Source of the DNA: Alphaproteobacteria bacterium
GTDB lineage: Bacteria > Pseudomonadota > Alphaproteobacteria > SP197
Assembly: GCA_022822575.1 (NCBI GenBank)
Contig: JAJEBJ010000043.1
Span: 1 to 14,765 of the forward strand
DNA length: 14,765 bases
Direction of reading: 5' to 3'
Position numbers and translations under genes: made by a program
In this document: one piece after another, positions 1-7,349 of the stretch
Numbering within the stretch: position 1 is the stretch's first letter
Layout: each line of letters starts with the position of its first letter
The notes under the pieces: model-generated
Databases searched by the model: none
Told to the model about the DNA's origin: nothing
The model's input: only the letters and a program-made list of their open reading frames with translations

Positions 1-235
1 GGTGCGCTCGAAGTGGAAAGGCGCACTCGGTGCCTATCCCGAGGCGGGGCGCAAGGATTACACGCAGACGTTTGCGGATCCGAACACCGAGAATCCGCAC
101 ACGTTGGAGGAGTGGGTGACGACCGCCAGGCGATGGACCGAAAGCGGCGTGCAAGTGATCGGTGGCTGCTGCGGCATGGGCCTCGATCACATCCGCGCCC
201 TCGACGGGCAGCTCCCTTATCGACTGGCTGCCTGA
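1..235 (+). CDS. homocysteine S-methyltransferase, C-terminal fragment (5' end outside window)
   Basis: Open reading frame enters from the left edge and ends at TGA 233-235. The last ~77 residues carry the C-terminal signature of the pfam02574 homocysteine S-methyltransferase family: an IGGCCG segment (IGGCCGMGLDHIRAL) in which the adjacent cysteines supply two of the three zinc ligands that activate the homocysteine thiol, followed by the usual DHIRAL helix. The upstream third cysteine and the rest of the barrel are off the window. The GTG at position 2 lies in the middle of the barrel and is not a real start. Family members move a methyl group from S-methylmethionine, betaine or a related onium donor to homocysteine, giving methionine; the donor cannot be told from this piece. 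It may relate to the methylated-compound genes further right, but they are 7 kb away and in separate transcripts. Confidence 0.85.
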   Translation, partial: VRSKWKGALGAYPEAGRKDYTQTFADPNTENPHTLEEWVTTARRWTESGVQVIGGCCGMGLDHIRALDGQLPYRLAA

Positions 236-448
236 ACGACCGCAGCCCGGTCCGCATGGGAGCCGCCGGCGTCGGCGTGCTAGCTGGAACTGCTTCGCGC
301 GGGTTCGTGGCGCCTGATGTCACCGCCATGCCGGGGCGAATTGACGTTCCGCCTGCGGACAGTTCACCGGGGAAGCGTGGACTGGGCCATCGCAACTGTC
401 ACGGAAGACGGAACGAACAGCGCTGCCGCCGAAACCTGATGTTCGGCA
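236..448. other. noncoding gap between convergent genes
   Basis: About 210 bases separate the stop of the homocysteine methyltransferase (plus) from the stop of the DUF6058-like gene (minus). No credible gene is seen; the short frames across it have no family resemblance and no ribosome site. Small dyads occur (TCCGC/GCGGA at 348-359 and TGATG/CATCA at 437-451, the latter overlapping the minus-strand stop), none followed by a T-run, so none is called a terminator. Confidence 0.5.
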
Positions 449-1213
449 TCATGTTTGGAGCATAGGGCGATGCTGTCCGGCTGGTTGTGATGCCGCCGGA
501 ACATACGATACGGCGTCGGCGAGCGCGTCCACCAGGCGGGCTCGGCTGGCCTCGTGACGGTCGTGGGGCGCGAAGGGCGGCACGATGGCATCGTACTCCG
601 TCATGGCGTGGCGGACCTCGCTGGCTTCTGCCGGCGAATAGGAAGTCCTCGTTCCGTCACGCGTGAGCCGTTTCAGACGCTCGACAGCGACAGTCTTGCG
701 GGCGACGTTCCGGATGTCCCAGGAGTCATGGACACAGATGCCCCATGTGCCGGCACGCCAGTTGGTCCAGACATAGGTCTCGAAGTGGATGTCGAAGCCC
801 TGCTGGTCGACGGCGCCGTCTTCAGCCATGAAGCCCCCGTAGGCGATTGCGCCGCCGCCATGGCGAACGAGGCCATCGAGAAAGCCGGCGCGAAGCTCCT
901 CCTTGAGAACCGGCGCGAGCTGTCGGGGAGAGTTTCTCTCGAGGCGTGGAGCAATCGACAGGACCCAGGTGATGACGTCAGCCGCGAAGTACCGCGAGAC
1001 GGTCTTCAGCGAGACCGTGTCGGCATCGCCGTTGATGTGGGCCCACAACTCCTCACGCCGGCGGCGCTCGTAGCTCGCGCCGGGCATGCATCCTGTGGCG
1101 ATCAGGTCCTCGAGGCGTTCGACTGCCAGTCCCGTCCTCTCCGCGATCTCCCGGAGCGACACGTAGCGCTCCTCGAGATAGGATTCGAGCTCGTCGGTGG
1201 TCCAGCTCTTCAT
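449..1213 (-). CDS. DUF6058-like protein of unknown function
   Basis: A 254-residue protein if started at ATG 1213; an in-frame ATG at 1240 would add nine residues. The inner start is preferred because GGA lies six bases before it, while the outer one has no ribosome site and would sit almost on a predicted start of transcription (-10-like TATGAT on the minus strand at 1256-1251). The N-terminal part (about residues 17-48, from VSLREIAERTGL to the GCMPGASY segment) looks like a MerR/excisionase-type helix-turn-helix. The C-terminal half carries WRAGTWGICV, a basic helix (KTVAVERLKRLT) and PPFAPHDRHEASR. This layout resembles the DUF6058 family, annotated in databases as natural-product-biosynthesis associated, with no known biochemical role. 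Assignment is from memory of the family pattern. It diverges from the ArsR-type regulator and could share its promoter region. Confidence 0.65.
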   Translation of the reverse strand: MKSWTTDELESYLEERYVSLREIAERTGLAVERLEDLIATGCMPGASYERRRREELWAHINGDADTVSLKTVSRYFAADVITWVLSIAPRLERNSPRQLAPVLKEELRAGFLDGLVRHGGGAIAYGGFMAEDGAVDQQGFDIHFETYVWTNWRAGTWGICVHDSWDIRNVARKTVAVERLKRLTRDGTRTSYSPAEASEVRHAMTEYDAIVPPFAPHDRHEASRARLVDALADAVSYVPAASQPAGQHRPMLQT

Positions 1214-1237
1214 CTCGATTCCAGTCGGCCTGACATG

Positions 1238-1260
1238 CATAATTTAGTGTATCATAAACC
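1238..1260. promoter_or_regulatory. AT-rich divergent promoter/operator candidate
   Basis: The gap between the two divergent genes is strikingly AT-rich for this GC-rich window. It holds TATGAT (minus strand, 1256-1251), TATCAT (plus, 1250-1255) and CATAAT (plus, 1238-1243). TTTA...TAAA ends (1243-1258) form an imperfect 16-bp dyad around a TA centre, the sort of site a dimeric winged-helix regulator could bind. No good -35 boxes are seen. The plus-strand TATCAT would start transcription at about 1261, so the ArsR-type mRNA may be leaderless. Confidence 0.4.
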
Positions 1261-1956
1261 ATGAATGTCAAGGCGACCATGGTGACTGTCGGGTCGATGA
1301 TCGGTTCACCGGCCCGGGCGGCGATGATTGCCGCCCTCCTGGGACGGCATGCGCTGACGGCAACCGAACTGGCGCGCCAGGCGTCAGTTTCGTCGGCCTC
1401 GGCAAGCCAGCACCTGGCGAAGCTCGTCGCATCGGGACTCCTGATCGTCGAGAGGCACGGGCGGCATCGCTACTACTCCATTGCCTCCGCCGACATCGCC
1501 GCGGCCCTCGCGACACTCGAGAGTCTCGGGGCTCCTCTCCCCGGATCGCCGGCACCCAGGGGGTCGGTTGCGATTCATCGGGCGCGCCTGTGCTATGACC
1601 ACGTTGCCGGCAGTCTCGGTGTCGGTATCACCGATGCCATGCTTGAGAACGGCTGGCTCGAGCCGTCAGGCCGCGACTATCGGCTGACAGGACCGGGTGA
1701 CGCGTTCCTGCGGCGCCTCGGTGTCGATGTCGATGGCGCACGGGCAAAACGGCGCCTCTTTGCCCGCGCATGTCTCGACTGGAGCGAACGCCGCGCGCAC
1801 CTGGCAGGGGCTCTCGGTGCCGCTCTCGCCACCCGGCTGTTGGAACTGGACTGGCTGGAGCGTTCCGGGCGCGCGCGCGAGATCAGTGTGACCGCCAGGG
1901 GCGAGGCGGAGTTCGCCCGCCTGTTCGGCATGACGCTCGCGAATGAAGGCGAGTGA
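1261..1956 (+). CDS. ArsR-type winged helix-turn-helix transcriptional regulator
   Basis: A 231-residue regulator. Residues ~16-75 form an ArsR winged helix: SPARAAMIAALL, TATELARQASVSSASASQHL with the recognition helix at about 46-58, then the wing ERHGRHRYYSI. The remaining ~130 residues form an extra domain with CYDHVAGSLGV (111-121) and CLDWSERRAHLAG (171-183), conserved in a long ArsR subgroup. C111 and C171 could sense a ligand or oxidant, but there is no CxC metal-binding pair in the recognition helix, so it is not a classical arsenic sensor. ATG 1261 has no ribosome site and may be leaderless; ATG 1279, with AAGG five bases upstream, is a real alternative. It lies 105 bases ahead of the MFS transporter gene and is back-to-back with the DUF6058-like gene, so it probably represses one or both. 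Effector unknown. Confidence 0.88.
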   Translation: MNVKATMVTVGSMIGSPARAAMIAALLGRHALTATELARQASVSSASASQHLAKLVASGLLIVERHGRHRYYSIASADIAAALATLESLGAPLPGSPAPRGSVAIHRARLCYDHVAGSLGVGITDAMLENGWLEPSGRDYRLTGPGDAFLRRLGVDVDGARAKRRLFARACLDWSERRAHLAGALGAALATRLLELDWLERSGRAREISVTARGEAEFARLFGMTLANEGE

Positions 1957-1992
1957 CCGCCGACGCCTCAAACGGTTGTTCGAAAGCGGCGG
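1957..1992 (+). other. wide-loop dyad between regulator and transporter genes
   Basis: CCGCCG directly after the regulator stop (1957-1962) can pair with CGGCGG (1987-1992) across a 24-base loop. There is no T-run. It could partly separate the regulator from the five-gene operon, but six GC pairs over a wide loop is weak evidence in this GC-rich DNA. Confidence 0.2.
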
Positions 1993-2061
1993 GGTCTGTG
2001 CCATGGTATGAGGAGCGCCACGGCGAAACCCTCCCACAGGAAACAGGACACGGATCGAACA

Positions 2062-3249
2062 ATGCGCCAGCCTCCTGTGCGCAGGCCGTCCCTGCTTGTC
2101 CTGGTGATGATCTCGTCGATCGGTCCCCTGGCGTTGCAGGTCCTGGTCCCGGCGATGCCCGGCCTGGCCAGCGACTTTCACACGGACTTCTCCATCACGC
2201 AGATGTCTCTTTCGGTCTACCTCGTCGGCATGGTGGCGGGACAACTCGTCTATGGTCCGCTCTCCGACAGGTTCGGACGCCGACCGGTCCTCATGGCGGG
2301 TCTCGTAGTCTATGTCGGCGGCACTCTCTTCTGCCTGGTGGCGTGGGATATCGTGCCGCTCATCATCGGCCGGGCGTTCCAGGCGTTGGGTGGCAGCGCA
2401 GGGATCGTGCTGGCGCGCGCCATCATCAGGGATATCCATGATCGCGAGGGTTCGGCGCAGATGCTCGCCTATGTCACGGCGGGCATGATTCTCGCTCCGA
2501 TGATCGGCGCCATCGTCGGCGGCTACCTCTACGAGTGGTATGGCTGGCAGTCGGTCATGCTGCTGGTGCTGGTCATCGGCGTTCTCGTCACCGGAGCCTG
2601 CATCGTTGCCCTGAGCGAGACCAACACGAGGCGCACGTCCCGAACCTCGTTTCCGGACATGGTGAGGGATTGCGCGGGCCTCCTGCGCAGGCGCCGCTTC
2701 CAGGGCTATGCCCTTCAGGTCTCCTTCACCACGGCCACGTTCTTCACGTTCCTGGGAGGCGCATCGGCGGTGGCGGTGGTGATCTACGGCCGCAGTCCGT
2801 CGGAGTATGCCCTGTGGTTCGTGCTGGTTTCGGGCAGCTACATGACCGGCAATTTCATCTCCGGACGCATCAGCCGTCGCGTCGGTATCGACCGGATGAT
2901 CACCATCGGAACCGTGGCCTCGTCCACGGCCGCGCTCGTCATGATGGTGCTCTTCGTGTCCGGCTGGTTCGGGCTGGTCCACTTCTTCGTGCTGGCCGGC
3001 ATGATGTCCCTCGGCAACGGCTTCAGCATGCCCAACGGCTTCGCCGGGATCGTCAGCGTCGATCCCGGCCGCGCCGGCACGGCATCCGGCCTCTCCGGGG
3101 CCCTGCAGATGGGCCTGGGCGCCATTGCCATGACCGTCGTCGGCCACACCATGACAGAAAGCCCGATGCCGGTGATCGTCATCATGCTCGTCCTTGCGCT
3201 GCTGGCCCTGATCGCCCATTTGCATGGCACAAGAGGGGACGTACCTTAG
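2062..3249 (+). CDS. Bcr/CflA-type MFS multidrug/metabolite transporter
   Basis: Twelve-helix major facilitator of the DHA1 Bcr/CflA type, 395 residues from ATG 2062, which is the usual family length. An upstream in-frame ATG (2008) would add 18 polar residues without a ribosome site, so 2062 is preferred; AGGA and GGA lie 7-14 bases before it. Visible marks are the first membrane helix with LALQVLVPAMPGLASDF (about 23-39), the loop 2-3 motif GPLSDRFGRRP (65-75), RAFQALGGSAG and ARAIIRD (104-124), and the antiporter motif APMIGAIVGGYL (145-156). Members export drugs, dipeptides or amino-acid-like metabolites by proton antiport in the inner membrane. First gene of a five-gene plus-strand run; its substrate may be a substrate or product of the downstream enzymes. 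Confidence 0.9.
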   Translation: MRQPPVRRPSLLVLVMISSIGPLALQVLVPAMPGLASDFHTDFSITQMSLSVYLVGMVAGQLVYGPLSDRFGRRPVLMAGLVVYVGGTLFCLVAWDIVPLIIGRAFQALGGSAGIVLARAIIRDIHDREGSAQMLAYVTAGMILAPMIGAIVGGYLYEWYGWQSVMLLVLVIGVLVTGACIVALSETNTRRTSRTSFPDMVRDCAGLLRRRRFQGYALQVSFTTATFFTFLGGASAVAVVIYGRSPSEYALWFVLVSGSYMTGNFISGRISRRVGIDRMITIGTVASSTAALVMMVLFVSGWFGLVHFFVLAGMMSLGNGFSMPNGFAGIVSVDPGRAGTASGLSGALQMGLGAIAMTVVGHTMTESPMPVIVIMLVLALLALIAHLHGTRGDVP

Positions 3250-3262
3250 ATGATGGCGAACC

Positions 3263-3267
3263 GGGAG
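3263..3267 (+). promoter_or_regulatory. ribosome binding site deciding a TTG start
   Basis: GGGAG eight bases before TTG 3276. Nearby ATG codons (3250, 3253, 3268) are in other frames; the one at 3268 ends after three codons. The TTG also gives the N-terminus MRALLCHAWGGPDDL expected for quinone oxidoreductases. Confidence 0.7.
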
Positions 3268-3275
3268 ATGCGACG

Positions 3276-4247
3276 TTGAGAGCCTTGCTGTGCCACGCGT
3301 GGGGGGGACCTGACGACCTTGTCGTGGGGGATGTGCCCGAACCCGAGCCCGGTCCGGGTGAGATCGTCATCCGTGTCGAGGGCTGCGGGGTCAATTTCGC
3401 CGACACCCTCATCATCCAGGGCACCTACCAGGTGCGGCCCGAACATCCCTTCACGCCGGGCATGGAAGTGGCCGGCACGGTCCTGAAGACCGGGTCCGGG
3501 GTGGAGGACTTCGGTCCCGGGGATGCGGTCATCGGCATGCCCGGCGTCGGCGGCTTCGCCGAGCAGGTGGTGTGCAAGGTCTCCCAGGTGATGCGGCGTC
3601 CCGCCGATATCGACGCCGTGACCGCCGCCGCCATTCCCATCGTCTACGGCACGGCGCACATCGGCCTTGAGCACAGGGGCATGCTTCAGCCGGGCGAGAG
3701 TCTGCTCGTGCACGGAGCGTCAGGCGGCGTTGGCCTCGCCGCGGTCGAGGTTGGCAAGGCCATGGGCGCCTGCGTCATCGCCACGGCGAGCAGCGCCGAC
3801 AAGCTGGAGACGGCGCGTCGTCACGGCGCGGACCATGTCATCGACTATCAGGCCGGTGAATTCCGCAACGAAGTCAAGGAGATCACGAAGGGCGGCGCAG
3901 ACGTCATCTTCGATCCCGTAGGCGGTGACGTCTTCGACCAGTCATTGCGCTGCATTGCCTGGGAGGGACGGCTGCTCACAATCGGATTTGCTTCAGGCCG
4001 CATTCCCCAGGCGCCTGCCAACATCCTGCTGGTCAAGAACATCGCTGTCATCGGCGTTCACTGGTCCAACTACCGCGAAAGCCAGCCCGAACTTCTTCGG
4101 CGCTCCTTCGACCGGATCTTCACGTGGATCTCCGAGGGGAAGCTGCGCCCCCTGGTCTCGAGGACCTTCACTCTCGAAGAGGCGCCGCAGGCGCTCGCCG
4201 ACCTCGCCGGCCGCCGGGTCCGTGGCAAGATCGTTGTCGCTCCCTGA
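3276..4247 (+). CDS. zinc-free NADPH:quinone oxidoreductase family protein (MDR superfamily)
   Basis: A 323-residue medium-chain reductase. The GroES-like half includes GCGVNFADTLIIQGTY (37-51) and PFTPGMEVAGTV (58-69). The Rossmann half holds the nucleotide loop HGASGGVGLAAVEVGK (146-161), then GADHVIDY, DPVGGDVF (213-220) and GRLLTIGFASG. The zinc-ligand cysteines of alcohol dehydrogenases are absent, so this belongs with quinone oxidoreductase/enoyl reductase enzymes (COG0604) that reduce quinones or α,β-unsaturated carbonyls with NADPH. The long frame extends far upstream, but the part before TTG 3276 overlaps the transporter gene in another frame and is not coding. It follows the transporter by 26 bases and precedes the SDR gene by 18. 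The actual substrate is unknown. Confidence 0.9.
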   Translation: MRALLCHAWGGPDDLVVGDVPEPEPGPGEIVIRVEGCGVNFADTLIIQGTYQVRPEHPFTPGMEVAGTVLKTGSGVEDFGPGDAVIGMPGVGGFAEQVVCKVSQVMRRPADIDAVTAAAIPIVYGTAHIGLEHRGMLQPGESLLVHGASGGVGLAAVEVGKAMGACVIATASSADKLETARRHGADHVIDYQAGEFRNEVKEITKGGADVIFDPVGGDVFDQSLRCIAWEGRLLTIGFASGRIPQAPANILLVKNIAVIGVHWSNYRESQPELLRRSFDRIFTWISEGKLRPLVSRTFTLEEAPQALADLAGRRVRGKIVVAP

Positions 4248-4265
4248 CATGGCAAGGAACACGTG

Positions 4266-5045
4266 ATGAAACATGAAGGCAAGGTTGCGGTGGTGACCGG
4301 GGCGGCCCAGGGAATCGGGCTCGCCTGCGCCAGGCGGCTCGCGGGCGAAGGCGCTCAGGTCGTCATGGGGGATATCCAGGGGGAGAAGGTTGCCGGGGAG
4401 GCAGAGGCGCTGGGCGCCATCGCCATGACCACGGACGTGTCGCGTCGCGACGACGTCGACGCCCTCATCAGATGTGCCGTCGACACGCACGGCAGGCTCG
4501 ACATCATGGTCAACAACGCCGGGGTCGGTTTCAGCGCCGGCGTCCTGGAAATCGGGGAAGAAGATTTCGACCGCATCCTCGGCGTCAACCTCAAGGGTGT
4601 GCTGTTCGGCTCCCAGGCAGCGGCGCGCGTCATGGTGGAGCAGGCATCCGGCGGCGCCATCGTCAACATGTCTTCGGTCCAGGCCGAGCTCGCGATACCC
4701 AACAGTGTTGCCTACGGCGTCTCGAAGGCGGGGATCAATCAGCTGACAAGGATCTTCTCCGTCGCCCTGGCAAGTCACAATGTCAGGTGCAATGCCGTAG
4801 GCCCCGGCACCATCCTCACAGACATGGCGCGAGGCGCCGTCCTCTCCAGCGACGAGGCCTACCGGATGATCCTGTCGCGCACGCCTCTGGGTCGCCTGGG
4901 CGATGCGGACGAAGTCGCCTCCGTCGTCTCGTTCCTGGCAAGCGACGATGCTTCCTATGTCACGGGCCAGATCATCTATCCCGACGGCGGCCGCATGCCG
5001 GTGAACTACACCGTGCCGGTGGACGCGCTGCCCGCGATAGACTGA
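4266..5045 (+). CDS. SDR-family NAD(P)-dependent dehydrogenase
   Basis: A 259-residue classical short-chain dehydrogenase. Cofactor loop TGAAQGIG (11-18), acidic D36 at the end of the second strand (favours NAD over NADP), NNAG (83-86), N108 and the catalytic S137, Y150 and K154 (YGVSK) are all present, so it should be active. The C-terminus ends YPDGGRMPVNYTVPV. The start is ATG 4266 with AAGGA seven bases upstream; the adjacent GTG 4263 is less likely. It sits three bases before the nucleoside hydrolase gene. Members oxidise sugars, polyols, steroids or hydroxy acids; nothing here fixes the substrate, although pairing with a nucleoside hydrolase would fit oxidation of a released sugar (inference). 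Confidence 0.92.
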   Translation: MKHEGKVAVVTGAAQGIGLACARRLAGEGAQVVMGDIQGEKVAGEAEALGAIAMTTDVSRRDDVDALIRCAVDTHGRLDIMVNNAGVGFSAGVLEIGEEDFDRILGVNLKGVLFGSQAAARVMVEQASGGAIVNMSSVQAELAIPNSVAYGVSKAGINQLTRIFSVALASHNVRCNAVGPGTILTDMARGAVLSSDEAYRMILSRTPLGRLGDADEVASVVSFLASDDASYVTGQIIYPDGGRMPVNYTVPVDALPAID

Positions 5046-5048
5046 GGC

Positions 5049-5999
5049 ATGATCCCGGCGCTTCTCGACTGCGACACGGGCCATGACGATGCCATGGCCA
5101 TCCTCATGGCCGGCCGGCGGCTCGACCTGCGGGGCGTGACCACGGTCTTCGGCAACGCGACCGTCGCCGATACCACCGCCAATACGTGCCGGATTCTGGA
5201 ACTCGCCGGACTCGCCCACGTTCCCGTCGCAGCCGGCGCGGCCGCACCACTCGAAGGCACCTTCGTGCATGAATCAGGAGTTCATGGCATGACGGGAATG
5301 GATGGCCATGACCTGCCGCCGCCGGCCGGCGGGGCAATCGATGAATCGGCCGTGGACTTCATCGCCCGCAACATTGACGCCACCAGGGGACTCCATCTTG
5401 TCGCCACCGGCCCGCTCACCAACATCGCCCGTGTCCTGACGTCCTTTCCGGGAACACGAGCAGCGCTGGCGGGCATCAGCATCATGGGGGGATCGACTGG
5501 CCAGGGTAATGCCACCCCGGTTGCCGAATACAACATCCAGGCCGATCCGGAAGCCGCCGACATCGTCTTCAACAGCGGTGTTCCGATCCGCATGGTGGGG
5601 CTCAATGTCACCCGCCAGGTGGCGGCAACTCCGGAGCGGCGACACTGCCTGAGATCCCTCGGCAACCGCACCGGCCAAGTGGTCGCCGATCTCCTTGACT
5701 TCTTCAGCGACCGGCTCGAGGAACGCTATGGCCTCGCCGGGGCATCGATGCATGATCCCCTTGCCGTTGCAGCGCTTTGTGATCCCGACATGCTGCGATT
5801 CGAGGCCATGGAGGTGAGTATCGAGCGGGAAGGGGCCCACACCAGGGGCATGACGGTATGCGATCTTCGCCACCTCTGCCCCCTCACGCTGCGCCGCCAG
5901 CGCGAACCTCTGGGTTGCCCCAATGCCGAGGTTGCGGTAGCCGTGGATGCCGGTCTGTTCTGGGAGCGGTTCATCGAGGTGGTGGTTGCGTGTCCATGA
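5049..5999 (+). CDS. inosine-uridine type nucleoside hydrolase
   Basis: A 316-residue nucleoside N-ribohydrolase. The N-terminal calcium/ribose site DCDTGHDD (7-14) matches the family DxDxGxDD pattern. Further marks are TTVFGNATV (31-39), VATGPLTNIA (118-127), IMGGSTGQGNATPVAEYNIQ (145-164) with N162 and D166 in the ribose-binding segment, and the late HDP (235-237) whose aspartate completes the metal site. All key residues are retained and the length is normal. Members cleave the N-glycosidic bond of nucleosides to free base and ribose; some relatives act on other N-ribosides, so the exact substrate is open. ATG 5049 follows the SDR stop by three bases, with only GAGG close to the start, suggesting reinitiation. 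Its stop overlaps the next start (ATGA). Confidence 0.93.
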   Translation: MIPALLDCDTGHDDAMAILMAGRRLDLRGVTTVFGNATVADTTANTCRILELAGLAHVPVAAGAAAPLEGTFVHESGVHGMTGMDGHDLPPPAGGAIDESAVDFIARNIDATRGLHLVATGPLTNIARVLTSFPGTRAALAGISIMGGSTGQGNATPVAEYNIQADPEAADIVFNSGVPIRMVGLNVTRQVAATPERRHCLRSLGNRTGQVVADLLDFFSDRLEERYGLAGASMHDPLAVAALCDPDMLRFEAMEVSIEREGAHTRGMTVCDLRHLCPLTLRRQREPLGCPNAEVAVAVDAGLFWERFIEVVVACP

Positions 6000-7147
6000 A
6001 AAACGTTCCGGAATTCGACACGGACGAGATGTTGGAGGGCCTCAGCGCCTGGGTGCTCGTCGAGAGCCCAACCAACGTGCCCGAAGGCGTCAATGCCATG
6101 ATGGATCTCGCCGAAGCCGAGATGGTGTCACTGGGAGCGGCCATCAGGCGGGAACCGGGAGGCGACGGGTATGGGGACGTGCTCGTCGCCCGCGTGGAGG
6201 GTGCTGTCGAGGACAAGGGCATCCTGGTTCTCGGTCATCTCGATACCGTGCATGGCGTCGGCACCCTGGAGGGTCCGCTCCCGTTCCGTCGCGAAGGGGA
6301 CAGGCTCTACGGTCCGGGCACCTACGACATGAAGGGCGGCATGTATGCCGCCTGTTATGCCATGAAGCAGCTGCTGCGCGCCGGACGCACCCCGGTTCTT
6401 CCGGTGACCTTCATGTTCATTCCCAACGAGGAGGTCGGCAGCCCGACGACCCGGCGGCGCATCGAGGACGAAGCGCAGCGCCACCGCTTCGTCCTTGTTC
6501 CGGAACCCGCCAAGCAGGGCCGACTCGTGACCGGGCGTCACGGTATCGCACGCTACATCGTGACCACCCGGGGCAGACCCTCCCATGCCGGTGCGACCCT
6601 CGCCCGGGGTGCCAGCGCCATTCGTGAAATGGCCCATCAGATCCACGCCATCGAGACGATGTCGGATCCTGGTTCCGGGACCACGATGAGTGTCGGAATC
6701 GTCAACGGCGGCACCTTCGTCAACGTCGTTCCCATCGAATGTCGAGCCGAGGTTCTGGCGGTCTTTCCCACCCGCGAGGCCTTCAATTCCATTGCCGCGT
6801 TCATGTCCTCCCTGAAGCCGGTCAACGCCGATGTCACGATCACCGTGGAGCCCGGGCCGGTGCGGCCCCTCTTCGAGCCGGGAGAGGGATCGCTCGCTCT
6901 CTATTCCCGCGCCGAGGAGATTGCGAAGTCCATCGGCTTCGTACCGGGCCACGGCAGCTTCGGCGGAGGGAGTGACGGCAATTTTACCGGTGCACTCGGC
7001 ATTCCCACGCTCGACGGCCTCGGGCTCTGCGGTGACGGCGCCCACACGCACGACGAACACATCCTCGTCTCCTCCCTGGTTCCCAGGGCGCGCCTTCTGG
7101 CCGGTCTCCTTGAAAGCCTCGGTGATGCGGAACTCATCGTCCGATGA
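5996..7147 (+). CDS. M20-family zinc metallopeptidase / amidohydrolase
   Basis: A 383-residue M20 (glutamate carboxypeptidase/ArgE/DapE-like) hydrolase. The two-zinc site is complete: H81 and D83 (GHLDTVHGVG), bridging D111 (GTYDMKGG), catalytic base E145 with E146 (IPNEEVGS), E170 (VPEPA) and H350 (GDGAHTHDEH). The lid-dimer domain opens with RHGIARYIVTTRGRPSHAG (181-199). There is no signal peptide, so it acts in the cytoplasm on an N-acyl amino acid, dipeptide or similar amide. ATG 5996 overlaps the stop of the nucleoside hydrolase (ATGA), a classical translational coupling; GTG 5990 with GAGG upstream is an alternative start. Last gene of the five-gene run. Confidence 0.92.
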   Translation: MKNVPEFDTDEMLEGLSAWVLVESPTNVPEGVNAMMDLAEAEMVSLGAAIRREPGGDGYGDVLVARVEGAVEDKGILVLGHLDTVHGVGTLEGPLPFRREGDRLYGPGTYDMKGGMYAACYAMKQLLRAGRTPVLPVTFMFIPNEEVGSPTTRRRIEDEAQRHRFVLVPEPAKQGRLVTGRHGIARYIVTTRGRPSHAGATLARGASAIREMAHQIHAIETMSDPGSGTTMSVGIVNGGTFVNVVPIECRAEVLAVFPTREAFNSIAAFMSSLKPVNADVTITVEPGPVRPLFEPGEGSLALYSRAEEIAKSIGFVPGHGSFGGGSDGNFTGALGIPTLDGLGLCGDGAHTHDEHILVSSLVPRARLLAGLLESLGDAELIVR

Positions 7148-7155
7148 ACGACTGA

Positions 7156-7204
7156 TCTGACGTCTCTCCGGTCAGACTGACTCTCATCCCGGGCGATCCG
7201 CCCG
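7156..7204 (+). terminator. candidate terminator hairpins after the five-gene operon
   Basis: Two stems follow the peptidase stop: TCTGAC/GTCAGA (7156-7161 with 7171-7176, nine-base loop) and CGGGCG/CGCCCG (7190-7195 with 7199-7204, three-base loop). Neither has a T-run. Position at the end of convergent operons supports a role in ending transcription. Confidence 0.4.
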
Positions 7205-7311
7205 CTCAGGCAGAGGCCGGACCAGCGACCACGCGCACATGAGTGGTGTCCCGTGGCGGCCGAGTCCCGGGGTCAACGGCCTGTCACGATCACAGAGTTG
7301 GAGAGGGCGTA

Positions 7312-7332
7312 CGCGACATGTTCTGTGTCGCG
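7312..7332 (-). terminator. candidate terminator hairpin after the Rieske gene
   Basis: CGCGACA (7312-7318) and TGTCGCG (7326-7332) form a perfect 7-bp stem with a seven-base loop, starting 17 bases past the Rieske stop on the minus strand. No clear U-run follows. The rest of the 7205-7349 gap shows no gene. Confidence 0.45.
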
Positions 7333-7349
7333 GACGTGGTCGGGCGAGT

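Noticed and set aside
554..1264. 236-codon open frame on the plus strand
   Set aside because: Antisense to the DUF6058-like gene. The minus-strand product has a coherent helix-turn-helix and DUF-like pattern; this one has none.
1666..3225. 519-codon open frame on the minus strand
   Set aside because: Antisense to the ArsR and MFS genes, which have clear family motifs. The translation is rich in His, Asp, Gln and Arg with no domain, typical of GC-rich shadow frames.
2535..3275. N-terminal extension of the quinone oxidoreductase frame
   Set aside because: It runs out of frame through the transporter gene and has shadow-type composition. TTG 3276 with GGGAG gives the family N-terminus.
3993..5270. 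425-codon open frame on the minus strand
   Set aside because: Antisense to the quinone oxidoreductase, SDR and nucleoside hydrolase genes. Low-complexity His/Asp/Gly composition and no motif.
6128..7060. 310-codon open frame on the minus strand
   Set aside because: Antisense to the M20 peptidase gene, whose full metal site is intact. No family resemblance.
7205..7349. Possible small gene in the gap between convergent operons
   Set aside because: The short plus-strand frames extend antisense into the Rieske gene, lack ribosome sites and resemble nothing. Only hairpins are supported here.
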